64,000 nucleotides of DNA from Thermonema lapsum (GCF_011761635.1 NZ_JAASRN010000001.1:434001-498000), one strand, 5' to 3'. Positions 26,601 to 34,947 are shown, counted from the stretch's first letter. Notes: generated by a model from the sequence alone, not told the origin. Program-made: numbers and translations.

Positions 26601-26952
26601 TGAAGACATCGGAGTAATTGCTCCTTTTCGAGCACAAATTGCTCATATCAAAAGCAAACTGCCGACGTCGCTGGCAAGCCATATTACCATCGATACTGTA
26701 GAGCGTTTCCAAGGAAGTGAACGACGCCTTATCATCATGAGTGCGGCGGTCAATCATCCACGCCATCTGCAGAGCATCGAAGCGTTGGATATACACGGCA
26801 CAGTGGACAGAAAACTGAACGTAGCCATAAGCAGGGCAAAAGAGCAGTTTATATTGCTGGGGGCAGCCTCCATCCTTTGCCTTTCTCCTTTTTACAAGCA
26901 GCTAATCGAAAGCTTCTGTAAACGTGTGCCTATCGATGTTTTCAATAAATAA
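23632..26952 (+). CDS. Dna2-like PD-(D/E)XK nuclease and SF1 helicase
   Basis: 1106 residues from the ATG at 23632 (an upstream TTG at 23590 is less likely). After a helical N-terminal region comes a Dna2/Cas4-like nuclease: GRIDLLLID near 360 and IELKSGKPP near 378 form the D...ExK active site, with LLQVSAYNLLL behind it. The C-terminal half is a Upf1/Dna2-type SF1 helicase: Walker A QGPPGTGKTSALL (about 705), motif II LIVDEASQLLEA (about 815), IGDEKQLPAV, EHFRCHEDIM, RFQGSERRLIIMSAAV and VAISRAKEQFILLGA (about 1062). One Cys (about 242, STIAQCYHRF) sits where the first Dna2 iron-sulfur ligand is expected, but the later CxxC group after the nuclease is not seen. Likely DNA repair or end processing. 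Confidence 0.88.
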   Translation: MLSPVDAQYFYESCHEVIRNTTTSDAQKLWDYKNISEELAITLCRNMENRRFFYHFYDRLNFIIEACRLPQIWHRHFNRLKYLFLKATSGQRISTEDWQDALFIITQWIKTCSGTPVPPKLQEQLKEHVLSPQLPSSHEHSSKVRLLVTKSPTPYNNTFWKVEGISPELGETSILIRDIPYSSPDGTRRYTFKLTETIKFVSPNQSIHLTQLIHSPEGWQTTDESLLIVEPDYLVDVSTIAQCYHRFSTLPLLALVNRFLNQPPSLAAFLGNLTNELFDLFISNPDIEENDAIRQVLDSKKTELVLLQRQLKEEEITEAHIYSELQRYFKNIKNIIPQYTSGKWHTLTEPHFYAPFYGLQGRIDLLLIDKKTPQHQNIIELKSGKPPSYHIWDNHLLQVSAYNLLLEDATPQRRGNSAVFYVRMDKEGLRDCGDLLYEKQLLLQIRNHIVFYERLLCRMTSDTMGRMLEQIRNSSLPNFLQEPIRNFIHTWQAASTLDQAYIAAHSAFLARELRTAKIGSFASNHTSKGFAALWQEPASSKTNDFNFAEGLMVKQWELATARLCLQSRQDKHNTVAFREGDIVLLYPEDYRDNPTGHPILRGMLDKVDAGQFVVKLRNRFVDPAIFKQRPYWCMESDWIETTFTPLFQSLGAFLQADARKKALIYGQERPRFAPLPQLSERFQELTSTQKAELQRALAAQDYYLLQGPPGTGKTSALLRKMAEYLYHYTTETIALIAFTNRATDEIALKLHQAEIPFVRLGMGSNEEKLIPYRLHQKEEDAHALLERLRHCRVWVSTVSSFARYKPLCGNIDTLIVDEASQLLEAHLCGLIAHCKRFILIGDEKQLPAVVMQETQEEDTNFEKQSKSKNKDKELLQENGLYPLHLSLFERLLYNAQQKGWTEAYGMLKEHFRCHEDIMHAFNTLFYKQLKAATSQQKTPLPATGHPIFDSGRLVFIPTDAEEQPKVHEQEATLTVRLIEDYLRLHPDCLPEDIGVIAPFRAQIAHIKSKLPTSLASHITIDTVERFQGSERRLIIMSAAVNHPRHLQSIEALDIHGTVDRKLNVAISRAKEQFILLGAASILCLSPFYKQLIESFCKRVPIDVFNK

Positions 26953-26994
26953 AAAAAAAAAAGGAGACAGGACTAAACCCCGCCTCCTTTTTTT
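26951..26994. terminator. Bidirectional terminator between convergent genes
   Basis: An A-run then GGAG, 17-nt loop region, CTCC then a T-run. Reads as a terminator on both strands, serving the Dna2-like gene (+) and the T9SS protease gene (-). Confidence 0.82.
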
Positions 26995-27013
26995 AGAGAA
27001 AAGAATAGTTGGA

Positions 27014-29836
27014 CTATTCAATCACCAAACGCATGGTTTCCACACTTTCTTTTAGTTGTATCTGCAAAAAGTAAACCCCTCGCGACAAATCAAGCAGAAG
27101 CTCCCGTTGCTTTTCTGCCATGGTGCCATGCCATACTACTTGTCCCAGTTGGTTCAACACCCGCAAGGTCGCATTTTGTGCTTGTGGTAAAGTAACAGTA
27201 AAAGTACCATTGTTAGGATTGGGATACAGCTGCACTTTAGCAGACAGTTCGTCTTCAACACCCGTAACTGTTTCCGATACTCTTACTTGTTGCACGGGCG
27301 TATAGTCTGACCGAATACCCTTTGTGTCGTTATAGGCATACACCCGGTAGTAATAGGTTCTGCCTAACAAGACGGTTTCATCGGTATAGGAGAGCTCATT
27401 CAAAGCAGTAGCCCCCACCATAACAAAGTTTAGCCCGTCTTCGGAGCGCTCTACTCTGAAGCCCTCTGCCCCGTTATCGTCGGGATAAGTCCAACTGCAT
27501 GTAACCTTAGGTACTCCATTGCTCGATACCGTTAGGTCTTGCGGAACATTCAGTGGCACTTCTAACATCAAAGGCACTTGTTTTGTATCGTTGTAGCTGC
27601 CATTGCTTACGGTAAGCTTTACTTGTACTGTATACAAGGCAGCCTCGTTGCTCTCCACATCATAAGTGATGGTATGCGGACCTTGCGTAGAACTTGTTGC
27701 ATAAGGATTCACTACAACTCCTTGAAGAGCAGTAGCATTGAAATCCCAGTTCCAGCTATTAATAGGGGGCTGTCCAGTCTCTACGCTCGAGGCGTCAGAT
27801 ATGGTTACGGTAAAGGGAACTCTTCCACGGTTGGCACTCAACGATATGTCGGCATTAAGTTGTGCATCATAAAGCTTCAGTCCGTCAATATAGAGTGCAT
27901 TCCCATATCCACCTTTATTCCGTATGGCAATACGCAAGTCTGTTTGCCCTATATAAGCAGACAAGTCAATGATTTCTTCACGCCATTGGTCATATGTAGG
28001 TGTAAACAACACAGTAGTTGCTGGGGCGGTTGCCAACTGTTGGTTTTCTTTTGAATAAACCACGGTTTCAGTAGCACCGCAGTCGGTAAGCAGCACCACC
28101 TCCAAGCCATCATAGAAGTTTGTACTGTACGGCGCATAAGCAACATAAAAGCGCAACTGAGGCTTGGATGTACCCACAAGGCTAAAGTAAGGCGAAAGCA
28201 ATTCTACCTTTTTTCCGCGCAAATCCAAATTGTAATTATCTACCCATAAAGCCTGTACACCTTGATAGGCAGTAGAAGTAAATTCCCACCCCCCGTCCGG
28301 AGAGTTGGTAGATACCTGCCAGTTACCGACCGTGCCGTTGCCATCAGTGATGCTGCCACTTTCAAAACCCTCGACAAGAGGCAAAGGTGCAGGCGCCGCC
28401 GGTACAATCACCTTAATGTTCTTTTTGAAAGAAGCTGACTTACTACCGTTGCTTACTACCAACTCCACCTCATAGGTGTAAGTGCCTGCCCCAAGCGCCG
28501 TAGGGTCAAAAGTGATGGTATGCGGACCGGCGCCACTTGCAGTGCTCGAAGGCGTAAGCGTGCCCCCAACACCAGTAGCGTCAAAGTTCCATGTCCAAGA
28601 GGAAATGGCTGGTTCGCTATCAGCTACGCCCGACTGGTCGGTAAAAGTAACAGTCAAAGGAGCACAGCCAGCCTCTTTATCAACTCTGAAGCTGGCGTAG
28701 ATGTCCAACGGGTCAGCAGCATTTGAAGTAAGGAGTTCTTGGCGGCGGGGTGAATTTTGCAATACGGTCTCCACACGGTTTATCTGTCCCTGTGTGAACA
28801 AGTTCATACACACATCATCGGAATAGTCCATATAGTTTTGAAACATATCGGGCAAATCGCCCGAACCTTCATTACAAGAATTAGGTCCTGGAAAGGTACA
28901 AGGCGCTCCGGTATAGTTAGGTGCACTGGCAACCGGTGTATCACTTACAAAGTCATCTTTGCTACAATCGCCATCACCCCATATATGGCGTAAACCCAAG
29001 AAATGTCCTACCTCATGCGTTGTAGTCCGTCCTCTGTCGTAAGAGGGATATAAATTGAACGGCTGACTGATGGGATTACCCGAAGCGTCATAGTTTGAAC
29101 CGAAGGCTCTGTACCAAATAACCACGCCATCGGTATTTGCTGCCTCTCCCTCGCCACTAGCGGGCAAGCCGGGCAAAGTGCTTTCAGGGAACTGTGCATA
29201 GCCCAATAGCCCTCCGGAGATGTCAAGCACCCAGATATTCAAATACTTCGTTGGGTCCCAAATAGTAGCAGGCTTGATGGTTGATTCTATATAATTATCA
29301 CTAAAAGGAGGAGCACTCCAGCCCATGGCATTACGATTTACACGATGCACGCCAGGCTCAGCCAGTGGTAAGCCATCTGGGTCACGTGTAGCCAACTTAA
29401 ATTCAATATCAATGCTGCCGGCTCGTGATAGAAAGACATTTGGTGTATTTACTTTATCGGCATTGGTACGATTGAAATCTTCATTCAGCACCCGTATTTG
29501 CGATTCTATTTGAGCATAAGGCAAGTTGGTACCACTCCCTACGCTTTCTCCGTTGTGTATTATGTGCACCACTACGGGGATGGTATAAGTAGTTTTCTTA
29601 TAAGTTCCTTTTTGCTTTGCTTCTTCTATACTTTTAAGGCGGGGAGCCAGCCAGCGCTCAAAAGCCTCATCGGAAGGAAAAGAAGGATACTGCTCGCGCA
29701 ACTTTTGCATGTATTCCACAGTAGCACAACGCTTAGGAGGAGCTTCCTGCTTTTCTCGTGCTACTTTTTGCGCACTGCTGCCGTACCATAAGAGACAAAG
29801 CAGCAAAAGAAAAACCCAAGCTTTTGGTACACCCAT
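27014..29836 (-). CDS. Secreted M43-type metalloprotease, T9SS type A cargo
   Basis: 940 residues. Sec signal about 1-22 (ending YGSSAQ), then a propeptide-like segment. The M43 pappalysin-like catalytic domain carries HEVGHFLGLRH (about 275, zinc site and Glu) and the Met-turn NYMDYSDDVCMN, with several Cys for disulfides. Two PKD-like domains (about 380-480 and 645-740; ISSWTWNFDATG and INSWNWDFNATA), separated by a MAM/jelly-roll-like domain (about 490-640), then one fibronectin type III domain (about 745-840). The C-terminus VQLYPNPNNGTFTV...GVYFLQIQ..MRLVIE is the T9SS type A sorting signal. Predicted to be exported across the outer membrane and either released or anchored. Confidence 0.93.
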   Translation of the reverse strand: MGVPKAWVFLLLLCLLWYGSSAQKVAREKQEAPPKRCATVEYMQKLREQYPSFPSDEAFERWLAPRLKSIEEAKQKGTYKKTTYTIPVVVHIIHNGESVGSGTNLPYAQIESQIRVLNEDFNRTNADKVNTPNVFLSRAGSIDIEFKLATRDPDGLPLAEPGVHRVNRNAMGWSAPPFSDNYIESTIKPATIWDPTKYLNIWVLDISGGLLGYAQFPESTLPGLPASGEGEAANTDGVVIWYRAFGSNYDASGNPISQPFNLYPSYDRGRTTTHEVGHFLGLRHIWGDGDCSKDDFVSDTPVASAPNYTGAPCTFPGPNSCNEGSGDLPDMFQNYMDYSDDVCMNLFTQGQINRVETVLQNSPRRQELLTSNAADPLDIYASFRVDKEAGCAPLTVTFTDQSGVADSEPAISSWTWNFDATGVGGTLTPSSTASGAGPHTITFDPTALGAGTYTYEVELVVSNGSKSASFKKNIKVIVPAAPAPLPLVEGFESGSITDGNGTVGNWQVSTNSPDGGWEFTSTAYQGVQALWVDNYNLDLRGKKVELLSPYFSLVGTSKPQLRFYVAYAPYSTNFYDGLEVVLLTDCGATETVVYSKENQQLATAPATTVLFTPTYDQWREEIIDLSAYIGQTDLRIAIRNKGGYGNALYIDGLKLYDAQLNADISLSANRGRVPFTVTISDASSVETGQPPINSWNWDFNATALQGVVVNPYATSSTQGPHTITYDVESNEAALYTVQVKLTVSNGSYNDTKQVPLMLEVPLNVPQDLTVSSNGVPKVTCSWTYPDDNGAEGFRVERSEDGLNFVMVGATALNELSYTDETVLLGRTYYYRVYAYNDTKGIRSDYTPVQQVRVSETVTGVEDELSAKVQLYPNPNNGTFTVTLPQAQNATLRVLNQLGQVVWHGTMAEKQRELLLDLSRGVYFLQIQLKESVETMRLVIE

Positions 29837-29867
29837 AACGCTTCAATTTTTAATTCAAAAAATTTTT

Positions 29868-29901
29868 CAAAAATAAGCATATTTAAAATATTATACCAAA
29901 A
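29868..29901 (-). promoter_or_regulatory. Promoter of the T9SS protease gene
   Basis: On the minus strand: TTTTG (29897-29901), 21-nt spacer, TATTTTTG (29868-29875). Leader about 25 nt. The rest of the 29837-30010 spacer is AT-rich with nothing else recognised. Confidence 0.65.
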
Positions 29902-30010
29902 CAAGCTACCATGTATACTCCAATTCTTTTACTTAGTAAACAAACTCTTTCTTCTACTTAGTATCAAATCATGCATGGAATACGAAAATATCACTTCACA
30001 TCTATGGAAA

Positions 30011-30043
30011 ATAAAAAAGCAAGGATAATTTACTCCTTGCTTT
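30011..30043 (-). terminator. Terminator of the TonB-receptor gene
   Basis: AAAGCAAGGA / TCCTTGCTTT, 10-bp arms with an 8-nt loop; on the minus strand it runs into TTTTTTAT. Located about 33 nt beyond the receptor stop codon. Confidence 0.82.
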
Positions 30044-30075
30044 GATTTACAAAGTCGTTTCAATTTAAAAAAATA

Positions 30076-32517
30076 CTACCAAGTAAAACCTACGGTAAGG
30101 AAGAAGCCGCGAGGGTCTGCCGGTATGATACCCGGACCGGGATAGGTTACCGCCCGGTTGGTGAAGTATTTCTGGTTGAGCAGGTTGTTCACACTGCCTT
30201 CTATCTTCCAATGTTTCCGCTTATAGGAAACACTCAAATCCGTAACATGGTATGCTGGTATGATGCCCACTACTGCCGAAGCCACCCGCCCCCTTGTATT
30301 ATCGGCATCGCTGAACTGTTCGGAAACATAATTATGCTGCAGACTCATGCGAAAAGGTCCACGCTCAACAAACAAACCGGCTCGCCAAATGATACGGGGA
30401 GCAAATTCTACCCTGTTGCCTTCTATTCTGCGCCAGCTGTCGTTGTTGGCACTCAAGTAGTAGGCTTCGGCGTAGGTAAAGCTGCTAAACAGGCGCCACT
30501 GCCAGCCCGAGTCTTTTTTCCACAAAGAAGCTAAGTTGTATTCTCCATATAGTTCTATACCGTAATGCTGCGAGTCTCCTACATTGGTTTTGAAGCGGTA
30601 TTCGTTGTAAATTTTTTCGTCTATTAAAGTAACAAACCCTATCCGATTATTATAGCGCATGAAGAAAAGGCTGGCATCCCACTGAAAGCGCCCGCTTTGT
30701 TGCCCTCGAAAACCTATCTCGGCAGTAAATCCCCGCTCATCGCGTATGTTGGGGTCAAGGCGGAAGTTGGGGTTATCGATGCGCAAATCGCCAAAGGTAA
30801 TTGCCCGATAATTCTGGCTGGCATTGGCATATACCTCCCACAAATCGGCAGGGCGGTAAGTAATGCCTACGCCTCCCAACCAAAAGGCGCGCTTCAAATC
30901 AAAAGCTTCATTGACCCGGTCTTCGGCAATGAGATTTCCTGCAGCATCATATGCCCGCACTTTGTAATATCCGTCTGCCATGGTGTTGATATACTCATAG
31001 CGAAGCCCTGGCGTAATGCTCCAGCGTTTGCTCAGATAAAAAATATTTTCGGCAAAGAGGGCAACATTCCGTCCGGGGAAGCGATAATCCGATTTTTCCA
31101 AGTCTCCGGGATTCAGGTAGTCGAAGTGTGGACGGTCGGTCGCGTCCGCTTCGCCCTGTTGCTTATAGGTGAGCCCATGATAGTAGCGTATCCCTGCCAA
31201 AAAATGATGAGTCCGGCTGCCCAGTTTATAATCACGCAACAAACGCCCTTCTACGCCCCAATTGCGATAAAGGTCACGAATCAAGGTTCGGTTTTGCGAA
31301 GGGTCATCTGCTTTATAAGCCGGCAGCAGTACGCCCAATGCCTGACGTGACGACAAGTTGGCAAACGCCTTGAGGTCCATTGTAGTATGGTCTGACAGAC
31401 GGTAATTCAGGGTAAGTGCTGGCAGGTTCCAACGGACAGCAAACCAGTTTCTACTGCGAAAAGACACAGAGGGGTCTTGCTCGAAGGTAACATCCATTAA
31501 GCCGCCAGGCTGCTTCGCCAAATACTGCATATGTGTGTATTCTGCACGTAAGCGCAGGCGCTTACTCAAATCAAAATGCCACTGCATATGCGCCGTATGA
31601 CTATAAAACTGAGCATTGGGGCGCCAGCCGTCGCCGCGTTTGTATTGATAAAAGGCAAAATATCTAACTTTGGAGCTCAAAGTACCATCTATACCGGTGT
31701 AATTATTCCAAAAACCCCATGAGCCTACTGTCTGATGCGCTTCCACATGCAAGGCTTTGTCGCTGCGAGGTGTTTTCATCACAAAATTGAGCATACCGCC
31801 AAATTGGGTGCCGTATTGCAAAGAAGCAGCCCCTTTGACTAACTCGATACGTTCAAGCGCTTCGGCAGGTGGCACGTAGTAACTCTCTGGATAGCCCAAG
31901 GCATCGGCACTCATGTCATAGCCATTTTGCCGAGTATTGAAATTAGCTGTTCGCTTGGGGCTAAGTCCCCGCGTGCCTATGCCAAGCTGTAAACCTGCCA
32001 TGTCGCTTTCCCATATATTGATGCCTTGTATACGACCAAATATCTGCCGTGAGTTATTGGTTGCCAAATTGGCAACGATGTCCTGCATTTCTACCACCTC
32101 GGTTTTTTTTCCCTCATAAATAGCTGTTCCTTCCACACTGTATAAACTGCGCACTCCAAAGGTCTTTTCTCGCGAAGTAGTTACTTCCACTTCCGCTATC
32201 ACTTCCTCTTTAAGTTGCATGTGCAATAGCAAGGGTGCTTGCCAGTGTTCAGGATGTAAGGGCATCTGCCATTCCTTCATCCCGATAAACACAACTTTTA
32301 AGGATAAGCCCTTTTGGTAAGGTACTTCCAAAACAAAGCGCCCCTGCTCATCGGCTACTGTAAAACGTTGAATGGGGATTAGCTCTATAACTGCGCCCGG
32401 TAAAGGATTGCCCTGCTCATCCATCACCACCCCTTGCAAATGCTGTGCGTGTGCAACAGAAAAGAGGCAAAGGCATAAGAAGAGTAAGAAGGAGTAAACA
32501 GCCGCTCGAACTTTCAT
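30076..32517 (-). CDS. FecA-like TonB-dependent outer-membrane receptor
   Basis: 813 residues. Signal peptide about 1-24 (VAHAQ), then a carboxypeptidase-regulatory-like domain (about 25-105: LQGVVMDEQGNPLPGAVIEL), the plug (about 125-245: LATNNSRQIFGRIQGINIWE, GIGTRGLSPKR, ALERIELVKGAASLQYGTQFGG) and a 22-strand barrel ending in the aromatic residues GFTW. The plug sequence is closest to FecA-type receptors for ferric citrate or other ferric siderophores. Uptake would need TonB-ExbBD, absent from the window. It has a promoter with a palindrome filling the spacer, fitting control by a metal-responsive repressor. Ligand not determined. Confidence 0.92.
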   Translation of the reverse strand: MKVRAAVYSFLLFLCLCLFSVAHAQHLQGVVMDEQGNPLPGAVIELIPIQRFTVADEQGRFVLEVPYQKGLSLKVVFIGMKEWQMPLHPEHWQAPLLLHMQLKEEVIAEVEVTTSREKTFGVRSLYSVEGTAIYEGKKTEVVEMQDIVANLATNNSRQIFGRIQGINIWESDMAGLQLGIGTRGLSPKRTANFNTRQNGYDMSADALGYPESYYVPPAEALERIELVKGAASLQYGTQFGGMLNFVMKTPRSDKALHVEAHQTVGSWGFWNNYTGIDGTLSSKVRYFAFYQYKRGDGWRPNAQFYSHTAHMQWHFDLSKRLRLRAEYTHMQYLAKQPGGLMDVTFEQDPSVSFRSRNWFAVRWNLPALTLNYRLSDHTTMDLKAFANLSSRQALGVLLPAYKADDPSQNRTLIRDLYRNWGVEGRLLRDYKLGSRTHHFLAGIRYYHGLTYKQQGEADATDRPHFDYLNPGDLEKSDYRFPGRNVALFAENIFYLSKRWSITPGLRYEYINTMADGYYKVRAYDAAGNLIAEDRVNEAFDLKRAFWLGGVGITYRPADLWEVYANASQNYRAITFGDLRIDNPNFRLDPNIRDERGFTAEIGFRGQQSGRFQWDASLFFMRYNNRIGFVTLIDEKIYNEYRFKTNVGDSQHYGIELYGEYNLASLWKKDSGWQWRLFSSFTYAEAYYLSANNDSWRRIEGNRVEFAPRIIWRAGLFVERGPFRMSLQHNYVSEQFSDADNTRGRVASAVVGIIPAYHVTDLSVSYKRKHWKIEGSVNNLLNQKYFTNRAVTYPGPGIIPADPRGFFLTVGFTW

Positions 32518-32547
32518 AAGTTGTCCGATTTTAAATCAGATACGGCT

Positions 32548-32576
32548 CAAATTTATTTAGATTTAATCTAAACAAA
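32548..32576 (-). promoter_or_regulatory. Receptor promoter with operator filling its spacer
   Basis: Minus strand: TTTG (32573-32576), 17-bp spacer, TAAATTTG (32548-32555). The spacer 32556-32572 is exactly a perfect inverted repeat, TTTAGATT-T-AATCTAAA. A repressor bound there would sit between the two sigma contacts. The start codon lies 30 nt further on. Confidence 0.75.
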
Positions 32577-33010
32577 AAATTTGTGTAATTTTTTTTCGCT
32601 CTATCTCATTTTATGTTTTTCTGTTTCATAAGATGCTAATCCTCAATAATCGGAAACACTTTGCTTTTTCCACTCTCTCAGACGGATGCATCATAAGCAG
32701 ACGAGAACAGCGGTATTGTCCCTGACATCATCGATTACGAAACCGGTCTGTAAAAGCAGATTATTTTCAACTATGAAAACAAAGCAGGGATTTTCCGCAG
32801 CGAACAACTCAGCCGAAAGGGATTGGTTATGGTACGAGATGCACTTCCTTGATTTTGCACTCACTAAAGAACGTCGTCGCTTCTCCTAAGTCTATGTTAA
32901 GAGAAGCGACGTGGGCTAAGCCTGCCTTAGGGCTCCTATCAGCGTTTGGTTGATAGACTCGCGCTACTTTCGTAGCACACGCCTAATTAGGTGGTGATAA
33001 TGTATGTATT
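32577..33010. other. Gene-poor stretch with a run of hairpins
   Basis: The window's only long gap between genes. Its left part (32577-32870) shows no recognised gene; a 67-codon frame at 32686-32889 has no family I know and ends in the first hairpin. From 32875 five inverted repeats follow closely: 32875-32885/32901-32911 (11 bp), 32916-32920/32926-32930, 32936-32941/32951-32956, 32963-32967/32972-32976 (GCTAC, TTTC loop) and palindrome CCTAATTAGG at 32982-32991. Candidates are a structured RNA, a transposon remnant or a miniature element. I could not match tmRNA, RNase P, SRP or riboswitch consensus. Confidence 0.45.
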
Positions 33011-33074
33011 TCATTATCATGAATATAGCAAACTAATAAATAAAATGCAAATTTTTCAGGATATTTTTTTATCC

Positions 33075-33947
33075 TCATACATTCACATGGCGCTCGGCAT
33101 GATAGGAAGAGCGTACCAAAGGACCCGATTCCACATATTTAAAGCCTTTCTTCAAGCCTACTTCCTCATACATCTTAAACTTGTCGGGATGCACATACTC
33201 TACTACCTCCAGATGCATTTTGGTAGGTTGTAAATATTGTCCGATGGTGAGGATATCTACACCGCACTCCAGCAAATCATCCATGATTTCAAAAACTTCT
33301 TCATCGGTTTCGCCCAACCCCACCATAATGCCTGTTTTGGTACGCTTTCCGTATTCTTTGATACGACGCAGTTGCTCGAGGCTGCGTTCATATTTGGCTT
33401 GCGGGCGTACCCGGCGGTAAAGACGCTTCACTGTTTCCATATTGTGGGAAACCACCTCTTGCCCGGCTTCTATCATGCGGTAAAGTGCATCCCATGAGCC
33501 TCTCACGTCGGGAATCAAGGTCTCGATGGTGGTTTCGGGCGAGGCTTCTTTGATGGCGCGCACCGTCCGGTACCATATTTCAGCACCGCGGTCTTTGAGT
33601 TCATCACGGTTTACCGAAGTAATAACTGCATGCTTTACTCCCATCAGCTTCACTGCTTCGGCTACACGACGGGGTTCGTCTTCGTCATATTCGTTGGGGC
33701 GCCCGGTAGCCACTGCGCAGAAAGTACAACTGCGTGTGCACACATTGCCCAAAATCATGAAAGTAGCGGTGCCCGCCCCCCAGCATTCACCCATATTGGG
33801 GCAGTTGCCGCTCTCGCAGATGGTATGCAGTTTATATTTGTCAACCAGTTGACGGACATGCAGGTAGTTCTTTCCGGTGGGCAGTTTTACGCGCAACCAA
33901 GAGGGTTTCTTTTTGTGCTCAGAGGGTACAACAGGTAGTTCTATCAT
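33075..33947 (-). CDS. lipA: Lipoyl synthase
   Basis: Radical-SAM enzyme inserting two sulfurs into octanoyl groups on E2 and GcvH proteins. The ATG at 33947 ([20 protein letters not shown]) is chosen; upstream in-frame residues lack family features. 290 residues. The auxiliary cluster motif [12 protein letters not shown], the radical-SAM motif CTRSCTFC, and the C-terminal [11 protein letters not shown] with its Ser ligand are all present, so both [4Fe-4S] sites are complete. Supplies lipoate for lpdA-containing complexes (lpdA is at 54459-55859). A possible promoter is at 33977-34006. Confidence 0.97.
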   Translation of the reverse strand: MIELPVVPSEHKKKPSWLRVKLPTGKNYLHVRQLVDKYKLHTICESGNCPNMGECWGAGTATFMILGNVCTRSCTFCAVATGRPNEYDEDEPRRVAEAVKLMGVKHAVITSVNRDELKDRGAEIWYRTVRAIKEASPETTIETLIPDVRGSWDALYRMIEAGQEVVSHNMETVKRLYRRVRPQAKYERSLEQLRRIKEYGKRTKTGIMVGLGETDEEVFEIMDDLLECGVDILTIGQYLQPTKMHLEVVEYVHPDKFKMYEEVGLKKGFKYVESGPLVRSSYHAERHVNV

Positions 33948-33976
33948 AGCCTTAAATCTTATCGTTTTGCGAAGTG

Positions 33977-34006
33977 CAAGTTTACAAATAAACAAACAGA
34001 GCTCAA
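33977..34006 (-). promoter_or_regulatory. Possible promoter of lipA
   Basis: Minus strand: TTG (34004-34006), 19-nt spacer, TAAACTTG (33977-33984), one mismatch to TAnnTTTG. The leader to the chosen ATG is about 23 nt, which supports the shorter start. Confidence 0.45.
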
Positions 34007-34020
34007 GAATGGTTTAGGCT

Positions 34021-34773
34021 TTATTTACGCCCACCAAAGAAAAAGCTGAGATAGGCGGCATTATAAACGGCAGAGTTTTCCACGCTGCCAGACCTGTCTT
34101 GCAAGATGGTAATGGTTCGGTCGAAAGCTTCAAATAAAAAGCCGGCTTCTATACCTGTAAGGTTCGATTGAAAAGCCCCCACTTCAAAGCACATAGCCAA
34201 GCGCAGATGCAATCCCAAAGCCACATTGCCTCGTCCAAAACCACTAAAAAAACTACCTCTGCCAGCAATGCGGTTGGGGTTTGTATGAATGGCAGGGTCA
34301 TATGGCTCTTCTTTTATTTGGGGAATAATGCCATCAGGTGAGTAATCATAAAGAATCATATAGGGTTTTATGAAACCGATGGAGGGACCTGCTGCCAACA
34401 CCACATCCACTTGCACCCCTTCATTGGGCGCTTTTCGAAACAAAATCAGGTCCTTGCCATATTCTGGGCGTATGCTGAACAGGTAGTTTACTTTACCATA
34501 AACGAAGGTGTTGCCCTGCCCAAAGGGGTTTTGTACTCTACGCTCTTTGGGGTGCTTAATGCCGGCTATTTCTATTCCCCACAAATTATTCACACGGGCT
34601 GTTTTTACTTTTCCGTAACGGAAATATACACCTGAAGGGAAGCCCCCATTGGAGGCAATATTCAAGCCGAAGGCATACTCGCGGGTGTAGGCGTCTTCGA
34701 ATACGCTCTGGGCTTGGGCTGCTGGCAGCATCGCTCCAAACAAGCAGAAAATAAGAGAAAAGATAAAACGCAT
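34021..34773 (-). CDS. Hypothetical outer-membrane beta-barrel protein
   Basis: 250 residues with a signal peptide (about 1-21, cleaved near AQAQ). The mature part has alternating hydrophobic/polar strands with Gly and aromatic ends (YAFGLNIASNGGFPSGVYFRYGK, VALGLHLRLAMCFEVGAFQ, AAYLSFFFGGRK), consistent with an 8- to 12-strand barrel. I know no named family, although Cytophagales often carry similar proteins near lipA. The stop lies 73 nt upstream of the lipA start, so it may be co-transcribed ahead of lipA despite the possible lipA promoter within that gap. Confidence 0.75.
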   Translation of the reverse strand: MRFIFSLIFCLFGAMLPAAQAQSVFEDAYTREYAFGLNIASNGGFPSGVYFRYGKVKTARVNNLWGIEIAGIKHPKERRVQNPFGQGNTFVYGKVNYLFSIRPEYGKDLILFRKAPNEGVQVDVVLAAGPSIGFIKPYMILYDYSPDGIIPQIKEEPYDPAIHTNPNRIAGRGSFFSGFGRGNVALGLHLRLAMCFEVGAFQSNLTGIEAGFLFEAFDRTITILQDRSGSVENSAVYNAAYLSFFFGGRK

Positions 34774-34947
34774 CGCAAAATACTATATTTATAAAGCATT
34801 ACCGCTCCAGACGGCATGCTTTCACAAATTTAAACAAAAAAAGCTGTAAAACAATTCAAACAAAGGTGGGCAGTTTGCTCTTGTTGGGTATTAGGTATTC
34901 TGCTTTTTTTTAAATAGTTTGGGGGGTACATTTTTCATGGCAAAGCA

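Noticed and set aside
30697-31350. A 217-codon + strand frame inside the TonB receptor
   Set aside because: Fully antisense to the barrel region, with no start signal or recognisable motif.
32686-32889. 67-codon open frame in the hairpin-rich gap
   Set aside because: Its last codons form the first hairpin arm and the protein resembles no family I know. Start context is poor. Kept only as part of the unexplained region.
32640-33010. tmRNA, RNase P RNA or SRP RNA in the gap
   Set aside because: The length would fit tmRNA, but neither strand shows the conserved ends, a tag-peptide frame ending in ALAA, or the conserved RNase P and SRP blocks.
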